DNA of 9,061 nucleotides, taken from assembly GCA_005882235.1 (NCBI GenBank), contig VBCT01000088.1, positions 1-9,061 of the forward strand, in the 5' to 3' direction. A program made the translations under genes and the position numbers. This stretch comes from Betaproteobacteria bacterium (lineage in GTDB: Bacteria; Pseudomonadota; Gammaproteobacteria; Burkholderiales; SG8-39). Positions 1 to 7,103 of the stretch are shown here, piece by piece. The first letter of the stretch is position 1, and each line of letters begins with the position of its first letter. The notes under the pieces were generated by a model. The model made no database searches, had not been told where the DNA came from, and saw only the letters and a program-made list of their open reading frames with translations.

Positions 1-39
1 CTAAAGTATGATCGCCTCTCATCGGGAGTCGGCTCACGC
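1..39 (+). other. hemX upstream region, possible 3' end of hemD
   Basis: This short stretch precedes the chosen hemX start. One frame stops at TAA (2-4) and another at TGA (9-11), and either could be the end of an upstream hemD, the usual neighbour of hemX. The third frame, which is the hemX frame, has no stop back to base 1. A GGGAG at 24-28 lies 11 bases before the ATG at 40 and could serve as a ribosome binding site. Too little sequence is present to identify the upstream gene. Confidence 0.4.
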
Positions 40-1074
40 ATGGAAAACGACACCGCACCCGCTTCCGGGACTCGGGGAGCTTCGAAGCTCAAAGCCTGGC
101 GCATTTCGGCGACGGCGACCGCATTCGGGCTGGTCGCACTGTTTTTCGCCTGGCAGTGGTACGACGGTCACAACCGGATCGGCGCGCTGCGCGACGAGCT
201 CGCTCAGCGCGTGCGCGAAAGCGAGTCCGACAGCCGCGACGCGCGCCTGAGCGCAAGACAGGCGCAGGAGACGGCGCGCGAGGCGCAGGCGAAGCTCGCG
301 CAGATCGAGCTGAAGCTCGCAGAATTTCAGAATCAGCAGCTCAGCCTCGACACGCTCTACCAGGAGCTGTCGCGCAGTCGCGACGAATGGGTGATGGCCG
401 AAATCGAGCAGATCCTCACCATTGCCTCGCAGCAGCTGCAGCTCACCGGTAACGTCCAGGTGGCCTTGTCCGCGCTGCAGACCGCCGACGCGCGCCTGGC
501 GCGCTCGGGCCGTCCCCAGTTCCTGCCGCTGCGCAGGGTTTTTTCCCGCGATATCGAGCGCCTCAAGACCGCGCCCAGCCTGGATGTTCCAGGATTCGCC
601 GCGAAACTCGATCAGTTGATCGCGGGCGTGGATTCCCTGCCGCTCGTGCAGGAAGCTCGCCCGCGGGCGACGTCCGCCCCCAAGCGTGAGGCCGACGGGT
701 TATGGGAAAGGCTGGTCGCGGAATTGCTCGGCGAGCTCAGGCAGCTCGTCAGGATCGAGAACATGGAAGGCTCAGATCCGGCGTTGCTCAGCCCGCCGCA
801 GGCGTTCTTCCTGCGCGAGAACCTGAAACTTCGCCTGCTGAACGCGCGGCTTGCGCTCCTTGCGCGCGACGAAGCCGCCTACCACGGCGACGTGAAGGTC
901 GCGGCAAGCTGGCTCGAGCGATACTTCGACACGCGTTCTCGCGCTGCCGTGGCGATGGCGGTGACGCTGAAGCAGCTCGGCTCGGGCAGCATAGTGGTCT
1001 CGCTTCCGACGCTCGGCGAAAGCCTTGCGGCGGTACGCGCTTACAAGCCAATCCGGAAGCAGGCCGGGCAGTGA
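40..1074 (+). CDS. hemX: HemX, membrane-anchored heme-biosynthesis accessory protein
   Basis: The product is 344 residues. A polar N-terminus (1-20) is followed by one hydrophobic membrane segment (about 24-41), then a long charged, Ala/Gln/Glu/Arg-rich coiled coil (about 46-112). The rest is the HemX domain, recognisable by DEWVMAEIEQILTIASQQLQ (115-134), SALQTADARLAR (144-155) and LSPPQAFFLRENLKLRL (250-266). The topology implies an inner-membrane anchor with the bulk of the chain on one side, in E. coli HemX outside the cytoplasm. The family is often labelled uroporphyrin-III C-methyltransferase, but no SAM-methyltransferase motif is visible, so an accessory or scaffolding role in heme synthesis is the safer call. 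The stop codon overlaps the hemY start (GTGA), which suggests translational coupling. The ATG at 40 is the first in-frame start inside the window, but the frame continues open to the left edge, so the true N-terminus could lie outside or be fused to HemD. Confidence 0.88.
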   Translation: MENDTAPASGTRGASKLKAWRISATATAFGLVALFFAWQWYDGHNRIGALRDELAQRVRESESDSRDARLSARQAQETAREAQAKLAQIELKLAEFQNQQLSLDTLYQELSRSRDEWVMAEIEQILTIASQQLQLTGNVQVALSALQTADARLARSGRPQFLPLRRVFSRDIERLKTAPSLDVPGFAAKLDQLIAGVDSLPLVQEARPRATSAPKREADGLWERLVAELLGELRQLVRIENMEGSDPALLSPPQAFFLRENLKLRLLNARLALLARDEAAYHGDVKVAASWLERYFDTRSRAAVAMAVTLKQLGSGSIVVSLPTLGESLAAVRAYKPIRKQAGQ

Positions 1075-2261
1075 AAGGCTTGCTTTGGCTGCTTGTCCTG
1101 TCGGCGCTCGCCGTGGCCCTTTCGCTGGCAATGCGAGGCCACGGTGCCTACGCGCTGTTCGTTCTGCATCCGTGGCGCGCCGAGATTTCGCTCAACCTGC
1201 TCGCCATTCTTCTGATCGCGGTACTCGCGGGCGCTTACTTCCTCCTTAGAGTGGTGTGGCATGCCCTCAGGCTACCTTCGCACGTGCGCGCTTTTCGTGA
1301 GCGACGGCGGGCTGAAAAAGGACGCGCAGCGGCGCTGGGGGCGATCCAGGCGCTCTTCGAGGGTCAATTTGTCCGCGCTGAGAAACTCGCCTCCGGGGCG
1401 GCCGAACTGGGCGCGGCGCCAGGTCTCGCGAGTCTTCTTGCGGCACGTGCGGCCCAGAGGCTGCGGCAGTTCGGCCGGCGCGATCAGTGGCTCGAGCGGG
1501 CGAAGGAAGGGGACGGCGAGTGGCGTCTCGCCCGCTTGATGACTGCGGCGGAGCTCCTCCTCGAGGAACGGCGCTTCCTCGAAGCACGAGCCGTTCTGCG
1601 CGAAGTGAACGCCGGCCGGCCCAGGCATGTCGCGGCCCTGTTGCTGTCGCTGCGCGCGGAGCAGGGCATGGCAAATTGGGACGAGGTCCTCCGCGTGGCG
1701 AACTTGCTGGAGAAACGGGATGCGATGCCGCCTGAAGCCCTCGATAGCGTGCGCGTCAACGCGCGCGTCGCGATACTGTCGCGCAAGGCCGCCGATCGGG
1801 AAGGCCTCGCCCGGCATTGGGAGGACACGCCGCGTTCCGAGCGTCTGCGCCCCAAGGTCGCGGCCGCCGCCGCGCGCGCTTTCATCGGGCTCGGGGATTG
1901 TCGCAAGGCCCACCGGATCATCGAGGAAGCGCTCGAGAAGGACTGGGACGGTGCGCTCGCCCTGCTCTATGGGGAATGCACCGACGAGGACGCGTTCGAG
2001 CGGCTCGAGCGGGCCGAACGGTGGCTGAGCGAGCGTCCGGGAGAAGCGGAATTATTGTTGACGCTGGGCCGCTTATGCGTGCAGCGCGAGTTGTGGGGAA
2101 AGGCGCAAAGTTATCTCGAAGCAAGCCTCGCTACGCAGCCGACGCCGGCGGCACACGTCGCGCTCGCGCGCCTCTTCGAGCGCATCGGGCGAACCGAAGA
2201 AGCCAACAGGCATTTTCGCGCGAATGCAGACCTCGGGTCGGCGCCACGGGCCTTGGGCTGA
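1071..2261 (+). CDS. hemY: HemY, TPR-containing heme-biosynthesis membrane protein
   Basis: The product is 396 residues, close to E. coli HemY (about 398). I chose the GTG at 1071, inside the hemX stop (GTGA), because it gives a typical HemY N-terminus. There are two hydrophobic segments (about 3-21 and 43-64), then a basic stretch (RAFRERRRAEKGR, 73-85). The rest is a long helical array rich in Ala, Leu and Glu. The clearest tetratricopeptide-like units are near 155-215 and 325-390, for example LLLTLGRLCVQRELWGKAQSYLEAS split over 328-352. GGAAG at 1055-1059 may be the ribosome binding site. In E. coli this protein is an inner-membrane TPR protein tied to late heme synthesis. It is not the flavin protoporphyrinogen oxidase that carries the same name in Gram-positive bacteria, and no FAD-binding motif is present. 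It is co-transcribed with hemX. Confidence 0.9.
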   Translation: MKGLLWLLVLSALAVALSLAMRGHGAYALFVLHPWRAEISLNLLAILLIAVLAGAYFLLRVVWHALRLPSHVRAFRERRRAEKGRAAALGAIQALFEGQFVRAEKLASGAAELGAAPGLASLLAARAAQRLRQFGRRDQWLERAKEGDGEWRLARLMTAAELLLEERRFLEARAVLREVNAGRPRHVAALLLSLRAEQGMANWDEVLRVANLLEKRDAMPPEALDSVRVNARVAILSRKAADREGLARHWEDTPRSERLRPKVAAAAARAFIGLGDCRKAHRIIEEALEKDWDGALALLYGECTDEDAFERLERAERWLSERPGEAELLLTLGRLCVQRELWGKAQSYLEASLATQPTPAAHVALARLFERIGRTEEANRHFRANADLGSAPRALG

Positions 2262-2280
2262 AAGGCTAGACCGGTCAGGT

Positions 2281-3273
2281 TCAAATGCCGAGTGCGGCGA
2301 GCTGCTTCTCCGGATAGCGGGTGCCCGAGGCAACACCGGGAGGAAACGTCTTCGCGAGTTGGGCGATTTCCGCCGCGCTCAAAGCCATACCGGCTGCGGC
2401 GGCGTTCTGTTCTAGGTAATCGCGCCGTTTCGTTCCCGGAATGGGAACGACGTCCGACCCTTGTGCGAGCACCCAGGCGAGCGCCACCTGCGCCGGTGTG
2501 ACCTTGTGGGCGGCGGCGATCGATTCGAGAGGTTGCAGCAGCACGACGTTGCGTTTGAGGTTGTCGGCATTGAAGCGCGGATGATCGCGACGTCTGTCCT
2601 TCGGCTGGAGCGCGTCCAAGGTCTTGATCGTCGCGGTAAGGAACCCACGGCCAAGCGGCGAGTAAGCCATAAAGGCGATACCGAGCTCGCGGCAGGCGGG
2701 GAGGATGTCCTTTTCCACATCGCGCGACCAGAGCGAGTACTCGGTCTCGAGCGCAACGAGCGGATGCACCTTGTGCGCGCGCCGGAGCGTACCCGCGCCC
2801 GCCTCGGAAAGCGCGAGATAGCGCACCTTGCCATGATCGACCAGCTTTTTCATCGCGCCCACGGTATCCTCGATCGGCACCTTGGGGTCGACGCGATGCA
2901 GTCCGTAGACATCGATCACTTCGACGCCGAGGCGCTTGAGTGAGGCATCACAGGCCTGCGGCACGTAGCCGGGGTGACCCGCCGAAAGGCCTTCGGGAAG
3001 CTTGAAGCCGCTCAGGCCCATGTTCCCGAATTTAGTGGCGATGAGCACGCGGTTGCGCTTGCCCTTGATCGCGCGCCCGACCAGCTCCTCGTTGGCTCCC
3101 GCTCCGTATGCGTCCGAGGTGACGATCAGGTTGACTCCGAGATCGATGGCGCGATGAATCGTCGCGATCGATTCGGGCTCGTTCGGCTCGCCGTAGATTC
3201 CCGTCATTCCCATGCAACCCAAGCCCAGCGCCGGGACGGCGGGCCCATTTTTTCCAAGCTTGCGTGTATCCAT
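2281..3273 (-). CDS. Aldo/keto reductase (AKR13/YakC-like) with altered catalytic Asp
   Basis: The product is a 330-residue NADPH-dependent aldo/keto reductase of the single-domain TIM-barrel type. Family features are GLGCMGMTGIYG (17-28), NEELVGRAIKGKR (61-73), IATKFG (79-84), YGLHRVDP (123-130), AYSPLGRGFLT (about 212-222) and the cofactor-binding VPIPGTKRR near the C-terminus. Of the catalytic tetrad, Tyr56, Lys81 and His126 are present. The aspartate expected five residues before the Tyr is Val51 (VTSDAY at 51-56; codon GTC at 3123-3121). The start is the ATG at 3273, preceded by a strong AGAGGAG. A longer in-frame ATG at 3375 would run through the end of hemF and is rejected. The gene lies 19 bases after hemF on the same strand and may be the last gene of that operon. 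The physiological substrate cannot be inferred. The fold assignment is secure, but activity is uncertain because of Val51. Confidence 0.9.
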   Translation of the reverse strand: MDTRKLGKNGPAVPALGLGCMGMTGIYGEPNEPESIATIHRAIDLGVNLIVTSDAYGAGANEELVGRAIKGKRNRVLIATKFGNMGLSGFKLPEGLSAGHPGYVPQACDASLKRLGVEVIDVYGLHRVDPKVPIEDTVGAMKKLVDHGKVRYLALSEAGAGTLRRAHKVHPLVALETEYSLWSRDVEKDILPACRELGIAFMAYSPLGRGFLTATIKTLDALQPKDRRRDHPRFNADNLKRNVVLLQPLESIAAAHKVTPAQVALAWVLAQGSDVVPIPGTKRRDYLEQNAAAAGMALSAAEIAQLAKTFPPGVASGTRYPEKQLAALGI

Positions 3274-3277
3274 CGTG

Positions 3278-3284
3278 CTCCTCT
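3278..3284 (-). promoter_or_regulatory. Strong Shine-Dalgarno of the aldo/keto reductase gene
   Basis: On the minus strand AGAGGAG is followed by four bases (CACG) and the ATG ending at 3273. It fixes the reductase start. It is the only near-consensus ribosome binding site on the minus strand here, since dusB, purH, purD and hemF have none that is convincing. Confidence 0.7.
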
Positions 3285-3292
3285 CTACGTCA

Positions 3293-4195
3293 TCATTCGC
3301 CCAGCCAGTCTCTCGGTCGCAGGAAATCCCGATAGAGTCTTCCTTCCGGACTCGACGGATCCGGCTTCCAGTCATAACGCCACTTCACGAGCGGGGGCAG
3401 CGACATCAATATCGACTCAGCGCGGCCGGCCGACTGCAAGCCGAACAGCGTGCCGCGATCATAGACGAGATTGAACTCGACATAGCGGCCGCGGCGATAG
3501 GCCTGGAAGTCTCGCTCACGTTCGCCGTAAGGAAGATCTCTCCGGCGCTCGATGACGGGAAGATAGGCCGGGAGAAAATGGTCGCCGACGCTGCGCGCGA
3601 GGCCTAAACATCTGTCGAAGCCGCCGTCGTTCAGATCGTCGAAGAAAATCCCTCCGATGCCGCGTGGTTCGCCGCGGTGCTTGAGATAGAAGTACTCGTC
3701 GCACCAGCGTTTGAAGCGGGGATAGCACTCGGGGCCGAAAGCCTCGAGCGCCTGCCGGCACGTCGCGTGAAAGTGGCGCGCGTCCTCCTCGAACCCGTAG
3801 TAGGGGGTCATGTCCATGCCGCCGCCGAACCACCAGATCGGCTCGCTTTGCGGCTTAGTCGCGACCAGGAACCGCACGTTCATGTGAACGGTCGGGACAT
3901 AGGGATTGCGCGGATGCAGTACCAGCGACACGCCGGCGGCCTCGAATGCGCGGCCGGCCAGCTCGGGCCGCGCGGCGCTCGCGGAGGGCGGGAGCCGCTC
4001 CCCGTGCACGCGGGAGAAATTCACTCCGCCGCGCTCGAACACGCCCCCGTCCTCGATGATGCGGCTCTCACCGCCGCCGGCTTCGTTCCGGTGCCAGTGA
4101 TCGCGGCTGAAGCCGCGTCCTTCGACGCGCTCCAGCTCCGCGACGAGGCGGTTCTGCAACTCGAGGAGGTAAGCGTGGACCGCAGCCGGGTTCAT
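3293..4195 (-). CDS. hemF: Oxygen-dependent coproporphyrinogen-III oxidase HemF
   Basis: This cytosolic enzyme oxidatively decarboxylates the ring A and B propionates of coproporphyrinogen III, giving protoporphyrinogen IX with O2 as acceptor. With the ATG at 4195 the protein is 300 residues, against 299 in E. coli. Signatures are GGVFERGGVNFSRVHG (50-65), NPYVPTVHMNVRFLVA (97-112), WWFGGGMDMTPYY (121-133), KRWCDEYFYLKHRGEPRGI (162-180), FFDDL (184-188) and EFNLVYDRGTLFGLQSAGR (240-258). Conserved histidines at 94, 104, 143 and 173 match those proposed as metal or substrate ligands in the family. An in-frame ATG at 4303 would add 36 residues read through the purD C-terminus and is unlikely. 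The gene starts 16 bases after the purD stop. No good Shine-Dalgarno is visible, so coupling to purD translation is plausible. Its presence implies heme synthesis under oxic conditions. Confidence 0.96.
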   Translation of the reverse strand: MNPAAVHAYLLELQNRLVAELERVEGRGFSRDHWHRNEAGGGESRIIEDGGVFERGGVNFSRVHGERLPPSASAARPELAGRAFEAAGVSLVLHPRNPYVPTVHMNVRFLVATKPQSEPIWWFGGGMDMTPYYGFEEDARHFHATCRQALEAFGPECYPRFKRWCDEYFYLKHRGEPRGIGGIFFDDLNDGGFDRCLGLARSVGDHFLPAYLPVIERRRDLPYGERERDFQAYRRGRYVEFNLVYDRGTLFGLQSAGRAESILMSLPPLVKWRYDWKPDPSSPEGRLYRDFLRPRDWLGE

Positions 4196-4211
4196 CGAAC
4201 CGTTTCGCAGG

Positions 4212-5489
4212 TCAAAGCCTTCGCGGGGCAACAGCGCGGTGCCCGATGTCGCGCCGATACTGCATGCCGTCGAAACGGATACCTTCCACGATTTCGTAGG
4301 CACGCCGCTGCGCCATCTTGATCGAATCCCCGAGGGCGGTCGCGCACAGCACGCGCCCGCCGTTGGTGACGATGGCGCCGCCTCTGAGCGCCGTGCCCGA
4401 GTGGAACACCCGGAAGTCTTCTCCCGCCGCCGGCAGGCCCGTCACGACGTGGCCCTTTTCCGGTGCGTCGGGATAACCCGCGGCCGCGAGAACCACCCCC
4501 AGCGCGGCACGGCGGTCCCATTCCGCCTTGACGCGGTCGAGCCTCCCGTCCATGGCGCTCTCGACTAACTCGAATAGATCGCTCTTCAAACGCAGCAGAA
4601 TCGGCTGCGTCTCGGGATCGCCGAGACGGCAGTTGAATTCCAGCACCCGGGGATTACCCGAGCCGTCGATCATGAGGCCGGCGTAGAGGAACCCGCTGTA
4701 GCGGTGGCCCTCCTCGGTCATTCCCGCGAGCACGGGCTGGATGATTTCGCGCACCACCCGCGCGTGCAGCCCGGGAGCAACGACCGGCGCCGGAGAGTAC
4801 GCGCCCATGCCGCCGGTATTGGGCCCCTTGTCGCCGTCCCTCAGGCGCTTGTGATCCTGGCTGGTTGCAAGGGGGAGCACGTGCTCGCCGTCCGCCAGCA
4901 CGATGAAGCTCACTTCTTCTCCTTCGAGGAATTCTTCGATCACGACGCGGTCCCCCGCGGCGCCCATCGCGCGCTCGACGAGGATTGTCTCGACTGCACG
5001 GTGGGCTTCGTCCGCGCTCATTGCGACGATCACGCCTTTTCCCGCGGCGAGCCCGTCCGCCTTCACGACGATAGGCGTGCCGCGCGCGTCGATATGGGCG
5101 TGCGCGGCGCGCGCCGCGTCGAAGCTCGAAAATTCCGCAGTGGGAATTCCGTGCCGCGTCATGAATTCCTTGGCGAACTGCTTGGAGCTCTCCAGCCGCG
5201 CGCAGGCCCGCGTCGGGCCGAAGATCCGCAAACCCCTGGAACGGAACAGGTCGACGATTCCTTCGGCGAGCGGCGCCTCGGGTCCCACCACCGTGAGGTA
5301 GATATTTTCGGCCAGCGCGAACTCGGCCAGCTCGTCGATCGCCGAGATCGCGACGTTCTCCAAGCCGGCCTCGCGCGCGGTGCCGCCATTGCCCGGAGCG
5401 ACGAAGATTTTTTGTACGCGCGGGCTTTGCGCCAGGCGCCACCCGATCGCGTGTTCCCTGCCTCCCGAGCCGACGACGAGAATTTTCAT
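4212..5489 (-). CDS. purD: Phosphoribosylamine-glycine ligase (GAR synthetase) PurD
   Basis: PurD joins glycine to 5-phosphoribosylamine with ATP, the second step of de novo purine synthesis, in the cytosol. The 425-residue length fits the family (about 429 in E. coli). The N-domain carries VVGSGGREHAIGW (5-17), APGNGGTA (31-38) and VVGPEAPLAEGIVDLF (67-82). The ATP-grasp part has SSKQFAKEFM (101-110), IVVKADGLAAGKGVIVA (140-156), ATSQDHKRLRDGDKGPNTGG (208-227), MGAYSPAP (228-235) and the metal-binding RVLEFNCRLGDPETQ (281-295). The C-domain ends with YRRDIGHRA (411-419). All expected motifs are present and nothing looks damaged. The ATG at 5489 lies 16 bases after the purH stop, without a clear Shine-Dalgarno. 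purH-purD-hemF is an order I recall from other betaproteobacteria. Confidence 0.97.
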   Translation of the reverse strand: MKILVVGSGGREHAIGWRLAQSPRVQKIFVAPGNGGTAREAGLENVAISAIDELAEFALAENIYLTVVGPEAPLAEGIVDLFRSRGLRIFGPTRACARLESSKQFAKEFMTRHGIPTAEFSSFDAARAAHAHIDARGTPIVVKADGLAAGKGVIVAMSADEAHRAVETILVERAMGAAGDRVVIEEFLEGEEVSFIVLADGEHVLPLATSQDHKRLRDGDKGPNTGGMGAYSPAPVVAPGLHARVVREIIQPVLAGMTEEGHRYSGFLYAGLMIDGSGNPRVLEFNCRLGDPETQPILLRLKSDLFELVESAMDGRLDRVKAEWDRRAALGVVLAAAGYPDAPEKGHVVTGLPAAGEDFRVFHSGTALRGGAIVTNGGRVLCATALGDSIKMAQRRAYEIVEGIRFDGMQYRRDIGHRAVAPRRL

Positions 5490-5505
5490 AAGCAGCGGTC
5501 AGGCT

Positions 5506-7068
5506 TCAGTGCCGGAAATGCCGCACGCCTGTGAACACCATGGCAAGTCCAAGCTCGTCCGCGGCCGCGATCACCTCGTCGTCGCGCACGCTTCCGCCGG
5601 GCTGGACGACGGCGTTCGCGCCCGCTCGGGCGACCACTTCCACGCCGTCGCGAAACGGGAAGAATGCGTCCGACGCGACGACAGATCCCATGAGGTTCAG
5701 TCCCGCGTCCTGCGCTTTGAGCGCGGCAACACGGGCGGCGTCGACGCGGCTCATTTGCCCTGCGCCGATGCCAAGCGTGCGGCCGCCCGCGCAGAACACG
5801 ATGGCGTTCGATTTGACGAACTTCGCCACGCGCCACGCGAACAGCAAGTCGGCGAGCTGTGCTGCGGTCGGCTTCAGGCGCGTGACCGTGCGCAGCCCCG
5901 AGGCTTCCACATTACGGCCGTCCGGAGACTGCACGAGGAGCCCGCCCCCGACGCGCTTGAAGTCGTACGTCTGCGCGGCGCGCGCAAGGCGCACCGACAT
6001 CAACCGCACGTTGGCTTTGTCGGCAAAGATCCGCAGTGCTTCGGAATCGAATTCGGGCGCGATCACGACTTCGACGAACTGTTTGGCTACCGCTCCGGCC
6101 GTCGCGGCGTCGAGGCCTTTGTTGAAGGCGACGATGCCCCCGAATGCTGCCGTGGGGTCGGTGGCAAAGGCGCGCTCGTAGGCGTCGCGGGGTGAGGCTC
6201 CGATCGCGGCGCCGCAAGGATTGGCGTGCTTGACGATCACGCAGGCCGGCTCATCGAAGGTCTTCACGCATTCCCAGGCTGCGTCGGCGTCGGCGATGTT
6301 GTTGTACGACAGCTCCTTGCCTTGAACCTGAGTGTAGCCGGCGATGCTTCCGGGAACCGGATCGCCGTCGCGATAGAAAGCAGCGGCCTGATGCGGGTTT
6401 TCGCCGTAGCGCAGGTCCTGCATTTTTTCGAACTGGAGCGTAAGGTGCTCCGGGAAAGGCGCAAGGTTTCCATCACCCGCGAGCCCGGTGAGGTAGTTGC
6501 CGATGGCGGCTTCGTACGCTGCGCTGTGGGCAAACGCCTTTTGGGCCAGAGCGAAGCGCGTGGCCTCGCTCAAGGCGCCGCCGTGCTCCCCCATTTCCGC
6601 GATGACCTTTGAATAGTCGGACGGATCGGTCAAGACCGCGACGCCCGCGTAGTTCTTGGCCGCTGCGCGCAGCATGCTGGGACCTCCGATGTCGATGTTC
6701 TCGATCGCCTCGGCGAGTGTGCAATTCGGTTTCGCGACGGTACGCGCGAACGGATAGAGGTTGACGACGACGAGATCGATCGGCTCGATGCCCGCCGCCT
6801 TGATCGCGGCCAAGTGCGCGGGGGAATCGCGCCGGGCGAGAATGCCGGCGTGCAGTCTCGGGTGCAGGGTTTTCACCCTCCCGTCGAGCATTTCCGGGAA
6901 GCCGGTATAGTCGGCCACCTCGGTGACGGGGAGGTCCTGCTCGGCGAGAAGTTTCGCCGTGCCGTCCGTCGACAGGATCTTGACCTTGAACCGGGCGAGG
7001 CCGCGCGCAAACTCCGCTAGGCCGCTCTTGTCGGATACGCTGATCAGCGCCGTCCGGATGGGAATCAT
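5506..7068 (-). CDS. purH: Bifunctional AICAR transformylase / IMP cyclohydrolase PurH
   Basis: PurH carries out the last two steps of IMP synthesis: formylation of AICAR from 10-formyltetrahydrofolate, then ring closure of FAICAR. It has 520 residues, the normal size. The N-terminal cyclohydrolase domain (about 1-195) shows ALISVSDKSG (7-16), STDGTAKLL (33-41), MLDGRVKTLHPRLHAGIL (60-77), NLYPF (103-107) and NIDIGGPSMLRAAAKN (124-139). The transformylase domain shows LRYGENPHQ (219-227), ELSYNNIADADAAW (252-265), the catalytic Lys280-His281 in VKHANPCGAA (279-288), PTAAFGGIVAFN (305-316), GIGAGQMSRVDA (433-444) and the C-terminal TGVRHFRH. The ATG at 7068 is the only usual start after the in-frame stop at 7095-7093, and no Shine-Dalgarno is visible. 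The gene follows fis by 31 bases. Confidence 0.97.
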   Translation of the reverse strand: MIPIRTALISVSDKSGLAEFARGLARFKVKILSTDGTAKLLAEQDLPVTEVADYTGFPEMLDGRVKTLHPRLHAGILARRDSPAHLAAIKAAGIEPIDLVVVNLYPFARTVAKPNCTLAEAIENIDIGGPSMLRAAAKNYAGVAVLTDPSDYSKVIAEMGEHGGALSEATRFALAQKAFAHSAAYEAAIGNYLTGLAGDGNLAPFPEHLTLQFEKMQDLRYGENPHQAAAFYRDGDPVPGSIAGYTQVQGKELSYNNIADADAAWECVKTFDEPACVIVKHANPCGAAIGASPRDAYERAFATDPTAAFGGIVAFNKGLDAATAGAVAKQFVEVVIAPEFDSEALRIFADKANVRLMSVRLARAAQTYDFKRVGGGLLVQSPDGRNVEASGLRTVTRLKPTAAQLADLLFAWRVAKFVKSNAIVFCAGGRTLGIGAGQMSRVDAARVAALKAQDAGLNLMGSVVASDAFFPFRDGVEVVARAGANAVVQPGGSVRDDEVIAAADELGLAMVFTGVRHFRH

Positions 7069-7079
7069 GCGGGTAGACA

Positions 7080-7103
7080 GTGAACGGCTGGATCACCGCT
7101 CAC
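7080..7103 (-). repeat. Fis-purH junction inverted repeat (possible mRNA hairpin)
   Basis: On the minus strand GTGAGCGG and CCGTTCAC flank an 8-base loop. Seven of eight positions pair as Watson-Crick, and the remaining G-to-T opposition can wobble in RNA. The 5' arm contains the fis stop codon (TGA at 7102-7100) and the hairpin ends 11 bases before the purH ATG. There is no T-tract, so it is not a classic terminator. A role in mRNA processing or in tuning purH translation is possible but unproven. Confidence 0.4.

Noticed and set aside
8..250. Short + strand frame starting at the ATG at base 8
   Set aside because: It overlaps hemX in another frame and its translation is low-complexity Ser/Ala/Arg without any domain.
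702..1070. Upstream extension of the hemY frame to an ATG at 702
   Set aside because: This part overlaps hemX and reads as Arg/Ala-rich sequence. HemY homology begins at the GTG at 1071.
40..1074. HemX as uroporphyrinogen-III C-methyltransferase
   Set aside because: No SAM-methyltransferase motif is seen. The name is inherited annotation for a coiled-coil membrane protein.
1071..2261. HemY as protoporphyrinogen oxidase
   Set aside because: No dinucleotide-binding GxGxxG or other FAD motif is present. The protein is a two-helix membrane anchor plus TPR array, so this is the proteobacterial HemY.
3274..3375. N-terminal extension of the aldo/keto reductase to the ATG at 3375
   Set aside because: It overlaps the hemF C-terminus. 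The strong AGAGGAG and family homology support the ATG at 3273.
4196..4303. 36-residue N-terminal extension of HemF
   Set aside because: It lies over the purD C-terminus, and the ATG at 4195 gives the usual family length of 300 residues.
2461..6195. Long + strand open frames opposite the reductase, hemF, purD and purH (for example 3677-4321, 4704-5534, 5380-6195)
   Set aside because: They are typical antisense shadows in GC-rich coding DNA. They show no recognisable domain and run straight across gene boundaries.
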